From the NCBI GenBank assembly GCA_013335535.1, contig JAAXVL010000012.1:46170-110169 (forward strand): 64,000 bases of DNA, given 5' to 3'. A program made the position numbers and the translations under genes. Positions 25,827 through 34,518 of this stretch are shown here, one piece after another (the first letter of the stretch is position 1; the number at the start of each line of letters is the position of its first letter). This stretch comes from Azonexaceae bacterium. GTDB taxonomy: Bacteria; Pseudomonadota; Gammaproteobacteria; Burkholderiales; Rhodocyclaceae. The notes beneath the pieces are model-generated. The model was not told where the DNA came from. It did no database searches and saw nothing but the letters and a program-made list of their open reading frames with translations.

Positions 25827-28264
25827 GCGCGCGTTTGCCAATCAATCTGATGCTGGTTGAAGATGAGCGCATCGTTGCCTTTGACTTGAAGCGCCAGCTG
25901 CAAGGCTTTGGCTATAACGTCGAAAGCGTTGTCGCCAGCGGAGAACAGGCGATCAGTCAGGCAGCCGAGAACAAGCCCGACCTGGTGCTGATGGATATTC
26001 ACCTTGATGGCACCATGGATGGGATCGAAGCCGCCGCCACGATTCGCGCCAACCATCAGATTCCCGTGGTTTTTCTGACCGCCTACGCCGAGGACGACAC
26101 CTTGCGCCGCGCCCTCGACAGCTGCCCCTTTGGCTATCTGATCAAACCGTGCGAAGGCCGGGAACTGCATGCAACGATCCAGATGGCACTGGCTCGCCGG
26201 AGTGATGAAATGGCAGTCGAACAAAGCGAACAGCGCCTGAAGCTGGCCCTTGATGCTGCTTCGCTGGCGGTCCTTGAATGGAGCCCGGGGTCGAACCGCC
26301 TGAAAGGCGATGCCCACCTGGGCATGCTGCTCGGCCATCAGGCGCAACCGCTCGATGAGCCGTGGGAAGCATTCATCGACAGAATCGACGAAGCCGACCG
26401 GGAACGGGTCAGCCAGGCGCTGACTGCCAAGCTGTTGAGCAACGACGCCAGCAGTGTCGAATTTCGCCTCACCGGCGATGGCCTCCCCATCCGCCGCATG
26501 GAAGCCCATGCCAAAGCCTATGGCAAAGAGGCCAGCGTTCAGCGCGTCGTCGGAATACTCCAGGATGTGACGAAGCGCCATCAGGACGAGGCCATGCTGC
26601 GCCAATCCAGCGTCGTTTTCCACACGACGGCCGAGGCTATCCTCATCACCGACGCCAATCGCCGGATCGTTGCCGTCAATACCGCCTTTACCCGCATCAC
26701 CGGATACGAGGAAAGCGAGGTCATCGGCCTTGACCCTGATACTCTCCAGCGAGTCAGTCCACCCTTTGAACGATACGAAGACAGCTTCCAACCTGGCGCT
26801 GCCGGTTTCTGGCAAGGCGAGGTACGCTGCCACCGTCGCGACGGCAGTGCCTTCCCGGCTTGGCAAAGTGTCAGCGTCGTGCATGACGCCAATGACAAGG
26901 TGACTCACTTCGTGACGGCATTTTCTGATGTCACGGCAATCTACGATGCCCAGCAAAAGCTCCGGCACCTGGCCCATCACGACCCGCTGACCGGCTTGCC
27001 CAACCGGTTGCTGTTCGAAGAACGCCTCCAGTACGCCATCGAGCAGGCGATGCGTAACGACCAACGTTGCATCTTGCTCTTTCTCGACCTTGACGGCTTC
27101 AAGGTGATCAACGATACGCTCGGCCACTCGGTTGGCGACGAACTGCTGCGTATCGTTGGCGACAGATTACGGGTTGTCCTGCGCAGCAGCGACACGATCG
27201 CCCGACTGGGCGGCGACGAGTTCGTGATTCTGGCCGGCAGTTTCAATCCCGACTACGCGGCCCGGCTGGCAGAGAAAATCCTCGACCAGTTGCGCCTCCC
27301 GCTCACTGTTTCCGGAGAGCATCTTTCCGTCACCGGCAGTCTCGGGATTGCCGTGTATCCCGACAACGGCATCGACAGCCAACAACTGATGCGCGCCGCC
27401 GACATGGCCATGTATACGGCCAAGGCCGAGGGGCGTAACCGCTATCACTTTTACGCAGCAGACATGTCCGAGCGGGCACATCAACGGATGACCATTGAAC
27501 AGGGGCTGCGTCGCGCCCTGGCTACCGATGGACTGGTCGTGCACTATCAGCCGCGCGTCGATCTGGCCAGTCGCCGGATAGTCGGGGTTGAAGCACTGGT
27601 CCGCTGGCAGCACCCGGAACAGGGAATGATCTCTCCTGCCAGCTTCATTGGCATCACTGAAGAGTCTGGAATTATCGAACACCTGGGACGCTGGGTACTG
27701 AATCGTGCCTGTACCGAAATGCTTGAAGTCATCCAGGGGAACCCGGCCGGCGAAATCTTCCACGTTGCCGTCAACGTATCGGCACGGCAATTCCTCGGCG
27801 TCGATTTTGTCGCGATTGTCCGTGCTGTACTCAGCGAAACCGGCTTCCCGGCCAGTGCACTCGAACTGGAAATTACGGAAAGCACCCTGCAGGCAACGGA
27901 GCGAAGCCTGTCCATACTCCACGCCCTGGAAGAACTCGGTGTCGCCGTCAGCATCGATGACTTCGGGACCGGCTATTCGTCATTGAGCGTCCTGCGCGAC
28001 CTGCCCATCCAGCGCATCAAGATCGATCGTTCGTTCATCGTCGATCTCCCCGCCAGCCAGAATCAGCGGGCGGTCGTTGAAGCCATCGTCGCACTGAGCA
28101 AGGCCATGTTCATGCAGATTACCGTCGAAGGCATCGAGCACGCAGACCAAGCCACGATTCTCCAGGAACTGGGTTGTCAGGAAGGTCAGGGCTTTTTGTT
28201 TGCCCGCGCGCTTCCCCTTGTCGATTTGCAGAAACTTCTAGACAAGGGATTGGTCGGGGAATGA
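25823..28264 (+). CDS. response regulator with PAS, GGDEF and EAL domains
   Basis: An 813-residue c-di-GMP enzyme controlled by phosphorylation. The receiver domain has Asp58 (VLMDIHLDGTMDG). Two PAS-like segments follow (about 145-255 and 265-385). The GGDEF motif is intact at residues 463-467 (RLGGDEFVIL) and the EAL motif at 590-592 (GVEALVRWQHP), with DDFGTGYSS and TVEGIE also intact, so it could both make and degrade c-di-GMP. The overlapping upstream kinase is its evident partner. This two-gene module interrupts the biotin genes and has a less extreme codon bias than its neighbours, which hints at insertion. Confidence 0.93.
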   Translation: MSARLPINLMLVEDERIVAFDLKRQLQGFGYNVESVVASGEQAISQAAENKPDLVLMDIHLDGTMDGIEAAATIRANHQIPVVFLTAYAEDDTLRRALDSCPFGYLIKPCEGRELHATIQMALARRSDEMAVEQSEQRLKLALDAASLAVLEWSPGSNRLKGDAHLGMLLGHQAQPLDEPWEAFIDRIDEADRERVSQALTAKLLSNDASSVEFRLTGDGLPIRRMEAHAKAYGKEASVQRVVGILQDVTKRHQDEAMLRQSSVVFHTTAEAILITDANRRIVAVNTAFTRITGYEESEVIGLDPDTLQRVSPPFERYEDSFQPGAAGFWQGEVRCHRRDGSAFPAWQSVSVVHDANDKVTHFVTAFSDVTAIYDAQQKLRHLAHHDPLTGLPNRLLFEERLQYAIEQAMRNDQRCILLFLDLDGFKVINDTLGHSVGDELLRIVGDRLRVVLRSSDTIARLGGDEFVILAGSFNPDYAARLAEKILDQLRLPLTVSGEHLSVTGSLGIAVYPDNGIDSQQLMRAADMAMYTAKAEGRNRYHFYAADMSERAHQRMTIEQGLRRALATDGLVVHYQPRVDLASRRIVGVEALVRWQHPEQGMISPASFIGITEESGIIEHLGRWVLNRACTEMLEVIQGNPAGEIFHVAVNVSARQFLGVDFVAIVRAVLSETGFPASALELEITESTLQATERSLSILHALEELGVAVSIDDFGTGYSSLSVLRDLPIQRIKIDRSFIVDLPASQNQRAVVEAIVALSKAMFMQITVEGIEHADQATILQELGCQEGQGFLFARALPLVDLQKLLDKGLVGE

Positions 28265-28508
28265 TCCTCATGCATTGCGGCAGCCGGCACCGCGTCACAT
28301 CCGATACCCCGCCCGATTCCCCTCCTCGCTGCCAAGATTCGAGATGAAAAGAACCACTCGCGCTTCATGACTGTTGCGAAAAATCCAAGGAGTCGACCTC
28401 CGCGCTGATCGCCAACGAGCAACGCAAGAACCTCTCGACCGGCCGTTTGCAGCGTGCCGCGGATGAAAAGCGCGACTTTCCCGCAGGTCTGCGGGAAAAT
28501 ATGGCCCC
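28265..28508. other. intergenic region upstream of bioF
   Basis: This 244-base gap contains no convincing gene. One frame stays open from about 28343 to the bioF start but has no ATG and no recognisable protein similarity; it could be decayed coding sequence. A strong palindrome lies at 28477-28498. Confidence 0.4.
28477..28498. promoter_or_regulatory. 22-bp palindrome just upstream of bioF
   Basis: TTTCCCGCAG-GT-CTGCGGGAAA: perfect 10-bp arms with a 2-base centre, ending 10 bases before the bioF ATG. No Shine-Dalgarno is visible outside it, so it could be an operator or a structure affecting bioF translation. It does not resemble the BirA or BioR boxes I know. Confidence 0.5.
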
Positions 28509-29684
28509 ATGACTTCCCGCTCCCTCGAAGACCGCCTCGCCAGCGAACTGGCTGACCTAGAAACCGCTGGCCTGACCCGTCGGCGTCGCGTCCTGGAATC
28601 GCCCTGTGGCCGGCTTGCCACGGTCGACGGCAAAAACGTGCTGAATTTCGCGGCCAACGACTATCTCGGCCTGGCCGGCAATGCCGAGATCGCCCGGGCG
28701 CTGGCCGACGGGGCGCTGCACTGGGGCGCCGGCGCCGGCGCCTCGCATCTGGTCAGTGGCCACCTTGCGCCGCACGAAGCGCTGGAAAAGGAAATCGCCA
28801 CCTTCACGGGTTTTCCGCGTGCCCTGACCTTCTCGACCGGCTATCTCGCCAACCTCGCCGTGACGCCAACGTTTGCCGGGCGCGGCGATGCCGTGTTCGC
28901 CGACAAGCTCAACCACGCCTCGCTCATCGACGCCATGCAACTGGCCAAGGCCAACGGCGCCGATGTCCAGCGCTACGCACACAATGACGTCGCGGCGCTG
29001 GAAAAGCTGCTGGCTGCCAGCACGGCAAAACACAAGCTCATCGTCACCGACGCCGTGTTCAGCATGGATGGCGACCTCGCGCCGCTGCCGCTCATCTTCG
29101 CGCTGGCCGAGCGTTACGACGCCTGGCTGGTCATCGACGACGCGCACGGCTTCGGCGTTCTCGGCCCGCACGGCCGGGGCAGCCTGGCCCATTTCAACCT
29201 GCCGGCCTCGCCGCGCATCCTGCTCATGGGCACGCTGGGCAAGGCGGCTGGCGTCGGCGGCGCCTTCGTCGCCGGTTCCGAAACCGCCATCGAATACCTG
29301 CTGCAAAAAGGCCGCAGCTACATCTTCACGACCGCCCAGCCGCCGGCCATCGCCTGCGCGCTGGCGAAAAGCCTGAGCATCATCGAAAACGGCGATGCCC
29401 TGCGCGCCAACCTCATGGCCCGCATCGGCCAGTTGCGCGACGGACTGGCCGGTCTGCCACTCCAGCTGCTACCCTCGCCAACTGCCATCCAGCCGCTCAT
29501 CGTCGGTGAAAACGACGCCGCCGTAGCCCTCGCCAAAGCCCTCTGGGAACGCAACCTGTGGGTACCGGCCATTCGCCCGCCGACGGTGCCCAAAGGCACG
29601 GCGCGGCTGCGGATTTCCGTCTCCGCCGCCCATACGGAAGCCGACATTGCCCAATTGGTCAGCGCCCTCAAGGAACTTGCATGA
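28509..29684 (+). CDS. bioF: 8-amino-7-oxononanoate synthase
   Basis: A 391-residue PLP enzyme that condenses pimeloyl-ACP/CoA with alanine to KAPA. Visible motifs are NDYLGLAG, GAGASHLVSGH (the usual SR replaced by SH), VTDAVFSMDGD, DDAHGFGVLG and the PLP lysine in MGTLGKAAGVGGAF. Length is normal. It starts a tightly packed bioF-bioH-bioC-bioD run; its TGA overlaps the bioH ATG. The ATG at 28509 has a palindrome where the ribosome binding site would be. Confidence 0.95.
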   Translation: MTSRSLEDRLASELADLETAGLTRRRRVLESPCGRLATVDGKNVLNFAANDYLGLAGNAEIARALADGALHWGAGAGASHLVSGHLAPHEALEKEIATFTGFPRALTFSTGYLANLAVTPTFAGRGDAVFADKLNHASLIDAMQLAKANGADVQRYAHNDVAALEKLLAASTAKHKLIVTDAVFSMDGDLAPLPLIFALAERYDAWLVIDDAHGFGVLGPHGRGSLAHFNLPASPRILLMGTLGKAAGVGGAFVAGSETAIEYLLQKGRSYIFTTAQPPAIACALAKSLSIIENGDALRANLMARIGQLRDGLAGLPLQLLPSPTAIQPLIVGENDAAVALAKALWERNLWVPAIRPPTVPKGTARLRISVSAAHTEADIAQLVSALKELA

Positions 29685-30394
29685 GCGCGCCGCTCGTTTT
29701 TCTGCCCGGCTGGGGTCTGGGCAGCGGACCGCTCACCGCCACGGTCAACCGGGAAAATGGGCAAATTTTTGAATTGCCTGGCTACGGCCAGGCACCGTTG
29801 ATCGCCGATTTCCACGCCGCCGTCGACGACATCGCCCACCGCCTGCCAGCCGGCAGCACGCTGGCTGGCTGGTCTCTCGGCGCAATGCTGGCGCTCGCCG
29901 TGGCCGCCCGCCATCCGGGCCAGGTCGGCAAGCTGATTCTGGTCGCCGGCACCGCCTCCTTTGTCCAGCGCGACGGCTGGCCGCACGCCATGGCACCGGC
30001 TGTACTGGCCGATTTTGCTGCCGCCATCGCAGCCGATGCCAAAACCCATCTGGCCCGCTTCGTCACCGGTTTCAATCGCGGCGACGCCCGCGCCAAGGCG
30101 GTGACGCTCGAACTGCTCAAGCAAGCCGAACCGCAGCCCGCCGGCGAAACGCTGGCCACCGGCCTCGACTGGCTGCGCGACATCGACCTGCGCGAACTCG
30201 CCCCGCAGGTCACGGCGCCGACCCTGCTCATCCACGGCGCAGCCGATCCGCTCATGCCGCTCGCCGCCGCCGAAGCGCTCGCCGCCCTGATTCCCGGTGC
30301 CAGACTCGCCGTCTTCGACGACTGCGCCCACGCGCCCTTCATGTCCCGGCCGGACGATTTTGCCGCCACCGTGCGCCCATTCCTGCATGACTAG
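29681..30394 (+). CDS. bioH: pimeloyl-ACP methyl ester carboxylesterase
   Basis: A 237-residue alpha/beta hydrolase that frees pimeloyl-ACP from its methyl ester, ending the BioC-BioH route. The N-terminus FLPGWGLGSGPL, nucleophile elbow GWSLGAMLAL, Asp in IHGAADPLMP and His in DDCAHAPFMS form the expected triad. A dispersed-repeat copy is embedded after the first strand (TATVNRENGQIFELPG). It overlaps bioF by 4 bases and bioC by 8 bases, so it is part of a coupled operon. The fold and gene order make BioH the best reading. Confidence 0.92.
   Translation: MSAPLVFLPGWGLGSGPLTATVNRENGQIFELPGYGQAPLIADFHAAVDDIAHRLPAGSTLAGWSLGAMLALAVAARHPGQVGKLILVAGTASFVQRDGWPHAMAPAVLADFAAAIAADAKTHLARFVTGFNRGDARAKAVTLELLKQAEPQPAGETLATGLDWLRDIDLRELAPQVTAPTLLIHGAADPLMPLAAAEALAALIPGARLAVFDDCAHAPFMSRPDDFAATVRPFLHD
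29737..29777 (+). repeat. dispersed repeat, copy R5, inside bioH
   Basis: Reads GCCACGGTCAACCGG, GAAAATGGGCAAATTTTTGA; encodes ATVNRENGQIFE. Confidence 0.8.
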
Positions 30395-31148
30395 ACCTTC
30401 CAAGGCACGCATCCGGCAATCCTTCGAGCGCGCCGCGCCGACCTACGACAGCGCCGCCGACATCCAGCGCCGCATCTGCACGCAACTGGCCGACGGCCTG
30501 CCGGACATTAGCCCGACCCGCCTGCTCGATGCCGGCTGCGGCACGGGTTTCGCGCAGGCCGACCTGCAGGCCCGCTACCCGGATGCCCACCGCGTCGCCC
30601 TCGACCTCTCGCCGGCCATGCTCGGCAAAATCAGCGCGCCGTGCTGCCGCATTGCCGGCGATCTCGAACACCTGCCGCTGGCCGACGCCAGTCTCGACCT
30701 CTACTGGTCCAGCCTCGCCGTACAGTGGTGCGACCTCGCCACGGCGCTGCGCGAAGCCCACCGCACCCTGCGTCCGGGCGGTCACGTCGCCCTGGCCAGC
30801 CTCGGCCCGGCGACCTTCCACGAGCTTCGCCACGCCTTCGCCGACGTCGATCACTACCGCCACACCCTGAGTTTTCACAATCCGGACGAAATCCGGAAAA
30901 TTGCCGTCAATCTGGGCTTTGCCACGGTGAACCCGAAAAAAGGCACAAAAATCGCACACTACGCCGACTTCAAGACGCTGCTTCGCGCCGTCAAGGCCAT
31001 CGGCGCCAACCAGCTCGGCGACGGCCGGCGCACCAGCCTGATGAGTCGCGCCACCTTCCAGCGTGCCGAAGCCGCCTACGAACAGCTGCGCACCTCGGCC
31101 GGCCTGCCGCTGACCTACGACGTGATCTACCTTTACGCCAGCAAATGA
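30387..31148 (+). CDS. bioC: malonyl-ACP O-methyltransferase
   Basis: A 253-residue SAM-dependent methyltransferase that caps malonyl-ACP to start pimelate synthesis. BioC features are RQSFERAAPTYDSAADIQRR at the N-terminus, the SAM motif LLDAGCGTGFAQ and WSSLAVQWCD, which is distinctive for BioC. The C-terminal half contains a dispersed-repeat copy (ATVNPKKGTKIAHY). ATG 30387 overlaps the bioH end by 8 bases. It is ten bases from bioD. Confidence 0.95.
   Translation: MTRPSKARIRQSFERAAPTYDSAADIQRRICTQLADGLPDISPTRLLDAGCGTGFAQADLQARYPDAHRVALDLSPAMLGKISAPCCRIAGDLEHLPLADASLDLYWSSLAVQWCDLATALREAHRTLRPGGHVALASLGPATFHELRHAFADVDHYRHTLSFHNPDEIRKIAVNLGFATVNPKKGTKIAHYADFKTLLRAVKAIGANQLGDGRRTSLMSRATFQRAEAAYEQLRTSAGLPLTYDVIYLYASK
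30919..30957 (+). repeat. dispersed repeat, copy R6, inside bioC
   Basis: Reads TTGCCACGGTGAACCCG, AAAAAAGGCACAAAAATCGC; encodes ATVNPKKGTKIA. More diverged than the intergenic copies. Confidence 0.7.
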
Positions 31149-31158
31149 GCGCCCAAAA

Positions 31159-31824
31159 ATGAGCCCCGCCTATTTCCTGACCGGCACCGACACCGAGATC
31201 GGCAAGACTTTCATCACCTGCGCCCTGCTCCAGCGCGCCGGGCTGGACGGCCTCAAAGCGGCCGGCCTCAAGCCCATCGCCGCCGGCACCGATGAGGCCG
31301 GGCGCAACGACGACGTCGAAGCCATCCGTGCCGCCAGCAATGTCGAACTGCCGCGCCAGATCATCAACCCGTATTGCTTTGCGCCGGCCATCGCCCCGCA
31401 CATCGCGGCAGCCGAAGCCGGGGTCGGCATCGAATTCGAAGCAATCAGGATGAGTTGCGACGAAGTCCGCCAGCAGGCTGATCTGGTCATCGTCGAAGGT
31501 GTCGGTGGTTTTTGCGTGCCCCTCGGTGCCGGGCAGAACACCGCCGATCTGGCCGTCAACCTTGGCCTGCCCGTCATCCTCGTCGTCGGCATGCGCCTCG
31601 GCTGCATCAACCACGCGCTGCTCACGGCCGAAGCGATCGCCGCCCGCGGCCTGAAGCTGGTTGGCTGGGTGGCCAACCGGATTGATCCGGCGATGTCGCG
31701 TTTCGATGAAAATCTGGCAACGCTGCAAACGCTGTTGCCGGCCCCGCTGCTCGGCGTCGTGCCGTTCGGGCCACCAGGCGGCGCAACTGGCGCCGCCGCT
31801 TTCCTGAAACTACCCGGCGCTTAA
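31159..31824 (+). CDS. bioD: ATP-dependent dethiobiotin synthetase
   Basis: A 221-residue enzyme that closes the ureido ring of dethiobiotin from diaminononanoate, CO2 and ATP. P-loop GTDTEIGKTF, KPIAAGTD, EGVGGFCVPLG and GWVANRIDP are all typical. It is the last gene of the biotin operon; bioB is not in the window. Its 3' end overlaps the convergent HPt gene by 15 bases, so no terminator fits between them. Confidence 0.96.
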   Translation: MSPAYFLTGTDTEIGKTFITCALLQRAGLDGLKAAGLKPIAAGTDEAGRNDDVEAIRAASNVELPRQIINPYCFAPAIAPHIAAAEAGVGIEFEAIRMSCDEVRQQADLVIVEGVGGFCVPLGAGQNTADLAVNLGLPVILVVGMRLGCINHALLTAEAIAARGLKLVGWVANRIDPAMSRFDENLATLQTLLPAPLLGVVPFGPPGGATGAAAFLKLPGA

Positions 31825-32148
31825 AACCGCCGCTATTTCCCGCAGGCGCAGCTGCAGGCCGGCCACGGCCTCGGCCTGATCGGCGACCAGCCCATCGCGT
31901 GCCCGCAGTTCGACCGTGCAGGCATCGGCCGCACCCGCTTCGTCCGAAAACGTGGCCATCAAACCCTTGACGGTATGGGCCTCACGCCGCAGCACGGCAG
32001 CATCGCCCGATGCCAGGGCGGCAGCCAGGGCAGTGCAATTGCTGTCGACATCCTGCACAAACATGTCGACCATCATCGCGAAAATCTCTTCGTCGCCACC
32101 CAGGCGATCAAGAATCGACGCTTTGTCCAACACGAAAGCCCCTGCCAT
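31810..32148 (-). CDS. HPt domain phosphotransfer protein
   Basis: A 112-residue single-domain histidine phosphotransfer protein. The phospho-acceptor His is in REAHTVKGLMATF. It would shuttle phosphate between hybrid kinases and response regulators. ATG 32148 was chosen because GGAG lies six bases upstream; two further in-frame ATGs (32154, 32160) would add a few residues. It lies 57 bases downstream of the HD-GYP response regulator on the same strand, so the two probably act together, and its 3' end overlaps bioD. Confidence 0.85.
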   Translation of the reverse strand: MAGAFVLDKASILDRLGGDEEIFAMMVDMFVQDVDSNCTALAAALASGDAAVLRREAHTVKGLMATFSDEAGAADACTVELRARDGLVADQAEAVAGLQLRLREIAAVLSAG

Positions 32149-32205
32149 ATTCATCTCCATTCAGCCCGCCTGCCCATGCAGGCAAGCGGCCGGGATCAAT
32201 CAAAT

Positions 32206-33258
32206 TCAGATCTGCGGCATCTCTTCATCGCGGAAGCGCTGGCGGATATCCAGCACATGCTCCCAGCCGGCAAGGAAGGCCTCGACGCACATCGGATCGA
32301 AATGCTTGCCACGCCCGTCTTCAAGAAACTGGCAGGCATCCTCCAGCGACCACGCGCGCTTGTAGGGGCGCTCCGAAGTCAGTGCATCAAAGACGTCGGC
32401 CACCGCCACGATCCGCCCGAACAGCGGGATCTGATGGCCTTTGAGGCCATTCGGGTAGCCTGTTCCGTCGTATTTTTCATGATGCGAGATCGCCACTTCG
32501 GCCCCGGACTGTATGACCTCTGAACGGCTGTTCTTGAGCAGTTCCTGGCCAAGCCGCGCATGCCCCTTCATGACCTCGAACTCTTCATGCGTCAGCTTGC
32601 CCGGCTTGAGCAGGATGTAGTCGGGAATGCCGATCTTGCCGACATCGTGCATCGGCGCCGCTTCGAGAATCAGCTTCTGTTGCGCAATGCTCAGATCAAG
32701 ACCGAGCGCGATGATCTGCGAGTAATGCGCCATGCGCTGGATGTGGGCGCCGGTTTCCGGATCGCGGAATTCAGCCGCCCGCGAGATGCGGAAAATCAGC
32801 TCCTTCTCGCGCTCACGGATTTCGGCGGTGCGCTCCTCGACCAGCGAACTCAAATGCTCGGCACGGTCCGCCAGATATTTCTGACCGGTACGCAACGACA
32901 ACATGTTGCGGGCGCGGGCCGAAAATTCGATGCGGTCGATCGGCTTGGTGAGAAAATCGTTGGCGCCACCGAGCAAGGCATCGTAACGAATGTCCTTCTG
33001 ATCGTTGGCCGTAATCATCAGCACGGGAATCTCGTTGCGACCGTGCAGGGCGCGGAAGGCGCTGATGAATTTCAGTCCATCCATGTCCGGCATCATGTAA
33101 TCGACGATGACCAGGTCGGGCACATTGCTGCGACACCACTCCAGCGCCGCCAGCGGATGATCGAACAGCGTCGGGCTGCAGTCGCCCAATTTGAGCACCA
33201 GCGCCTTTATCAGCGTCAGATTGATGTCACTGTCATCGATGATCAGGACGTTGTGCAT
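32206..33258 (-). CDS. response regulator with HD-GYP phosphodiesterase domain
   Basis: A 350-residue RpfG-like protein. The N-terminal receiver has the acidic pair in IIDDSD, the phospho-acceptor Asp in [12 protein letters not shown] and Lys in FLTKPI. The C-terminal HD-GYP domain has [10 protein letters not shown] and [16 protein letters not shown], both intact, predicting hydrolysis of c-di-GMP to GMP. ATG 33258 is preceded by GGGGAG. The downstream HPt gene is the obvious phosphate donor. No cognate kinase is adjacent; the hybrid kinases elsewhere in the window are candidates only by inference. Confidence 0.93.
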   Translation of the reverse strand: MHNVLIIDDSDINLTLIKALVLKLGDCSPTLFDHPLAALEWCRSNVPDLVIVDYMMPDMDGLKFISAFRALHGRNEIPVLMITANDQKDIRYDALLGGANDFLTKPIDRIEFSARARNMLSLRTGQKYLADRAEHLSSLVEERTAEIREREKELIFRISRAAEFRDPETGAHIQRMAHYSQIIALGLDLSIAQQKLILEAAPMHDVGKIGIPDYILLKPGKLTHEEFEVMKGHARLGQELLKNSRSEVIQSGAEVAISHHEKYDGTGYPNGLKGHQIPLFGRIVAVADVFDALTSERPYKRAWSLEDACQFLEDGRGKHFDPMCVEAFLAGWEHVLDIRQRFRDEEMPQI

Positions 33259-33310
33259 GGACTCCCCTGCTTGCCGGATAGTTGTTTTCCGCAGTATATA
33301 ATGCCTCGCC

Positions 33311-33919
33311 ATGAAACTGCTCTTCGACCTCTTCCCTGTCATCCTCTTCTTCGGCAGCTTCAAGTACGCGGAAAAGAGCCCCGAACTCGCCGCCAGCTGG
33401 ATGAGCTCGCTGCTCGGCTTCGTCCCCGAAGACGTCAAGCTGGCGCCGATCCTGCTCGCCACCGTCGTCGTCATTGCGGCAACAGTCGCCCAGATCATCT
33501 GGGTGCACTTCCGGCACGGCAAGGTCGACAAGATGCTCTGGGTCAGCCTCGTTCTCGTCGTCGTCTTCGGCGGCCTGACGCTGGCCTTCCAGAACGAAGC
33601 CTTCATCAAGTGGAAACCGACCATCCTGTACTGGGTGTTCGCCGGCAGCATGGCCTTCAGCGCCTACGCGCTCAAGAAAAACGCCATCAAGGCCATGCTC
33701 GGCGAGCAACTGACCTTGCCCGAGCCGGTCTGGGCCAAGGTCAATCTGTCGTGGATCGCCTTTTTTCTGGTCATGGGCGTCCTCAACCTGGTCATCGCCT
33801 TCAATTTTTCGACCGATACCTGGGTCAATTTCAAACTGTTCGGCGGCATGGGCCTGATGCTCGTTTTCGTGATCGGCCAGGGCATGCTGCTATCAAAATA
33901 CGTCGAGGAAGAAAAGTAA
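33311..33919 (+). CDS. yciB: inner membrane septation protein YciB/IspA family
   Basis: A 202-residue polytopic membrane protein (about five to six hydrophobic helices) of the YciB/intracellular septation protein A family, implicated in cell-envelope integrity and division. The N-terminus [19 protein letters not shown] and middle [13 protein letters not shown] are family hallmarks. Its stop overlaps the next start (TAATG), beginning a yciB-yciI-bolA-parvulin run whose order is common in betaproteobacteria. Confidence 0.94.
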   Translation: MKLLFDLFPVILFFGSFKYAEKSPELAASWMSSLLGFVPEDVKLAPILLATVVVIAATVAQIIWVHFRHGKVDKMLWVSLVLVVVFGGLTLAFQNEAFIKWKPTILYWVFAGSMAFSAYALKKNAIKAMLGEQLTLPEPVWAKVNLSWIAFFLVMGVLNLVIAFNFSTDTWVNFKLFGGMGLMLVFVIGQGMLLSKYVEEEK

Positions 33920-34221
33920 TGCTCTACGCCATCATCGCCGAAGACAAGGCCGGTACGCTGGACCAGCGCATGGCCGCCCGCCCCGCCCACGTCGAGCGCC
34001 TGCAGGCCCTGCAGGCCGAAGGCCGCCTGATCCTGGCCGGCCCCTGCCCGGCCATCGACTCGCCCGACCCCGGTCCGGCCGGCTTTTCGGGCAGCCTCAT
34101 CGTCGCCGAATTCGCGTCGCTGGAAGCCGCCCGCGCCTGGGCCGACGTCGACCCCTACATCGCCGCCGGCGTCTACGAAAAAGTCGTCATCAAGCCGTTC
34201 AAGAAGGTCTTGCCGGCGTGA
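33919..34221 (+). CDS. yciI: YciI-like protein
   Basis: A 100-residue protein of the YciI (YCII/ferredoxin-like fold) family, opening [28 protein letters not shown] with the family's conserved His and a later Asp ([20 protein letters not shown]). The role of most members is unknown; some are enzymes of small-molecule breakdown. It overlaps yciB by one base and bolA by four bases. Confidence 0.93.
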   Translation: MLYAIIAEDKAGTLDQRMAARPAHVERLQALQAEGRLILAGPCPAIDSPDPGPAGFSGSLIVAEFASLEAARAWADVDPYIAAGVYEKVVIKPFKKVLPA

Positions 34222-34484
34222 GCGTCGAAACCATCGAACTGCTGCGTCAGCGACTGGCGATTCTGCAGCCGGAATCCGTCACCATCGTCGATGACTCGCA
34301 TCGTCATGCCGGCCATGCCGGGGCACGCGAAGGCGGCCACTACCAGTTACAAATTGTTGCACAGGTATTTGCCGGGAAAAGTACCATGGCCCGTCATCGC
34401 TTGATTTATGATGCGGCAGGTGATTTGATGCGCGGCAGGATTCATGCGCTCAGCATCCGCGCCGACGTACCCGGCGACGTATAA
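34218..34484 (+). CDS. bolA: BolA family protein
   Basis: An 88-residue BolA-type protein. The hallmark stretch [20 protein letters not shown] contains the conserved histidines; BolA proteins pair with monothiol glutaredoxins in iron-sulfur trafficking or act as regulators of envelope and biofilm genes. The start is GTG, overlapping the yciI stop (GTGA). It precedes the parvulin gene by 34 bases. Confidence 0.93.
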   Translation: MSVETIELLRQRLAILQPESVTIVDDSHRHAGHAGAREGGHYQLQIVAQVFAGKSTMARHRLIYDAAGDLMRGRIHALSIRADVPGDV

Positions 34485-34518
34485 TTTTTTGTTACTCCCT
34501 CCATCCAAGGATAGATAC

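Noticed and set aside
28618..28641. Possible repeat copy in bioF (encoding ATVDGKN)
   Set aside because: GCCACGGTCGACGGC diverges in the core and tail; this segment is a normal part of BioF proteins.
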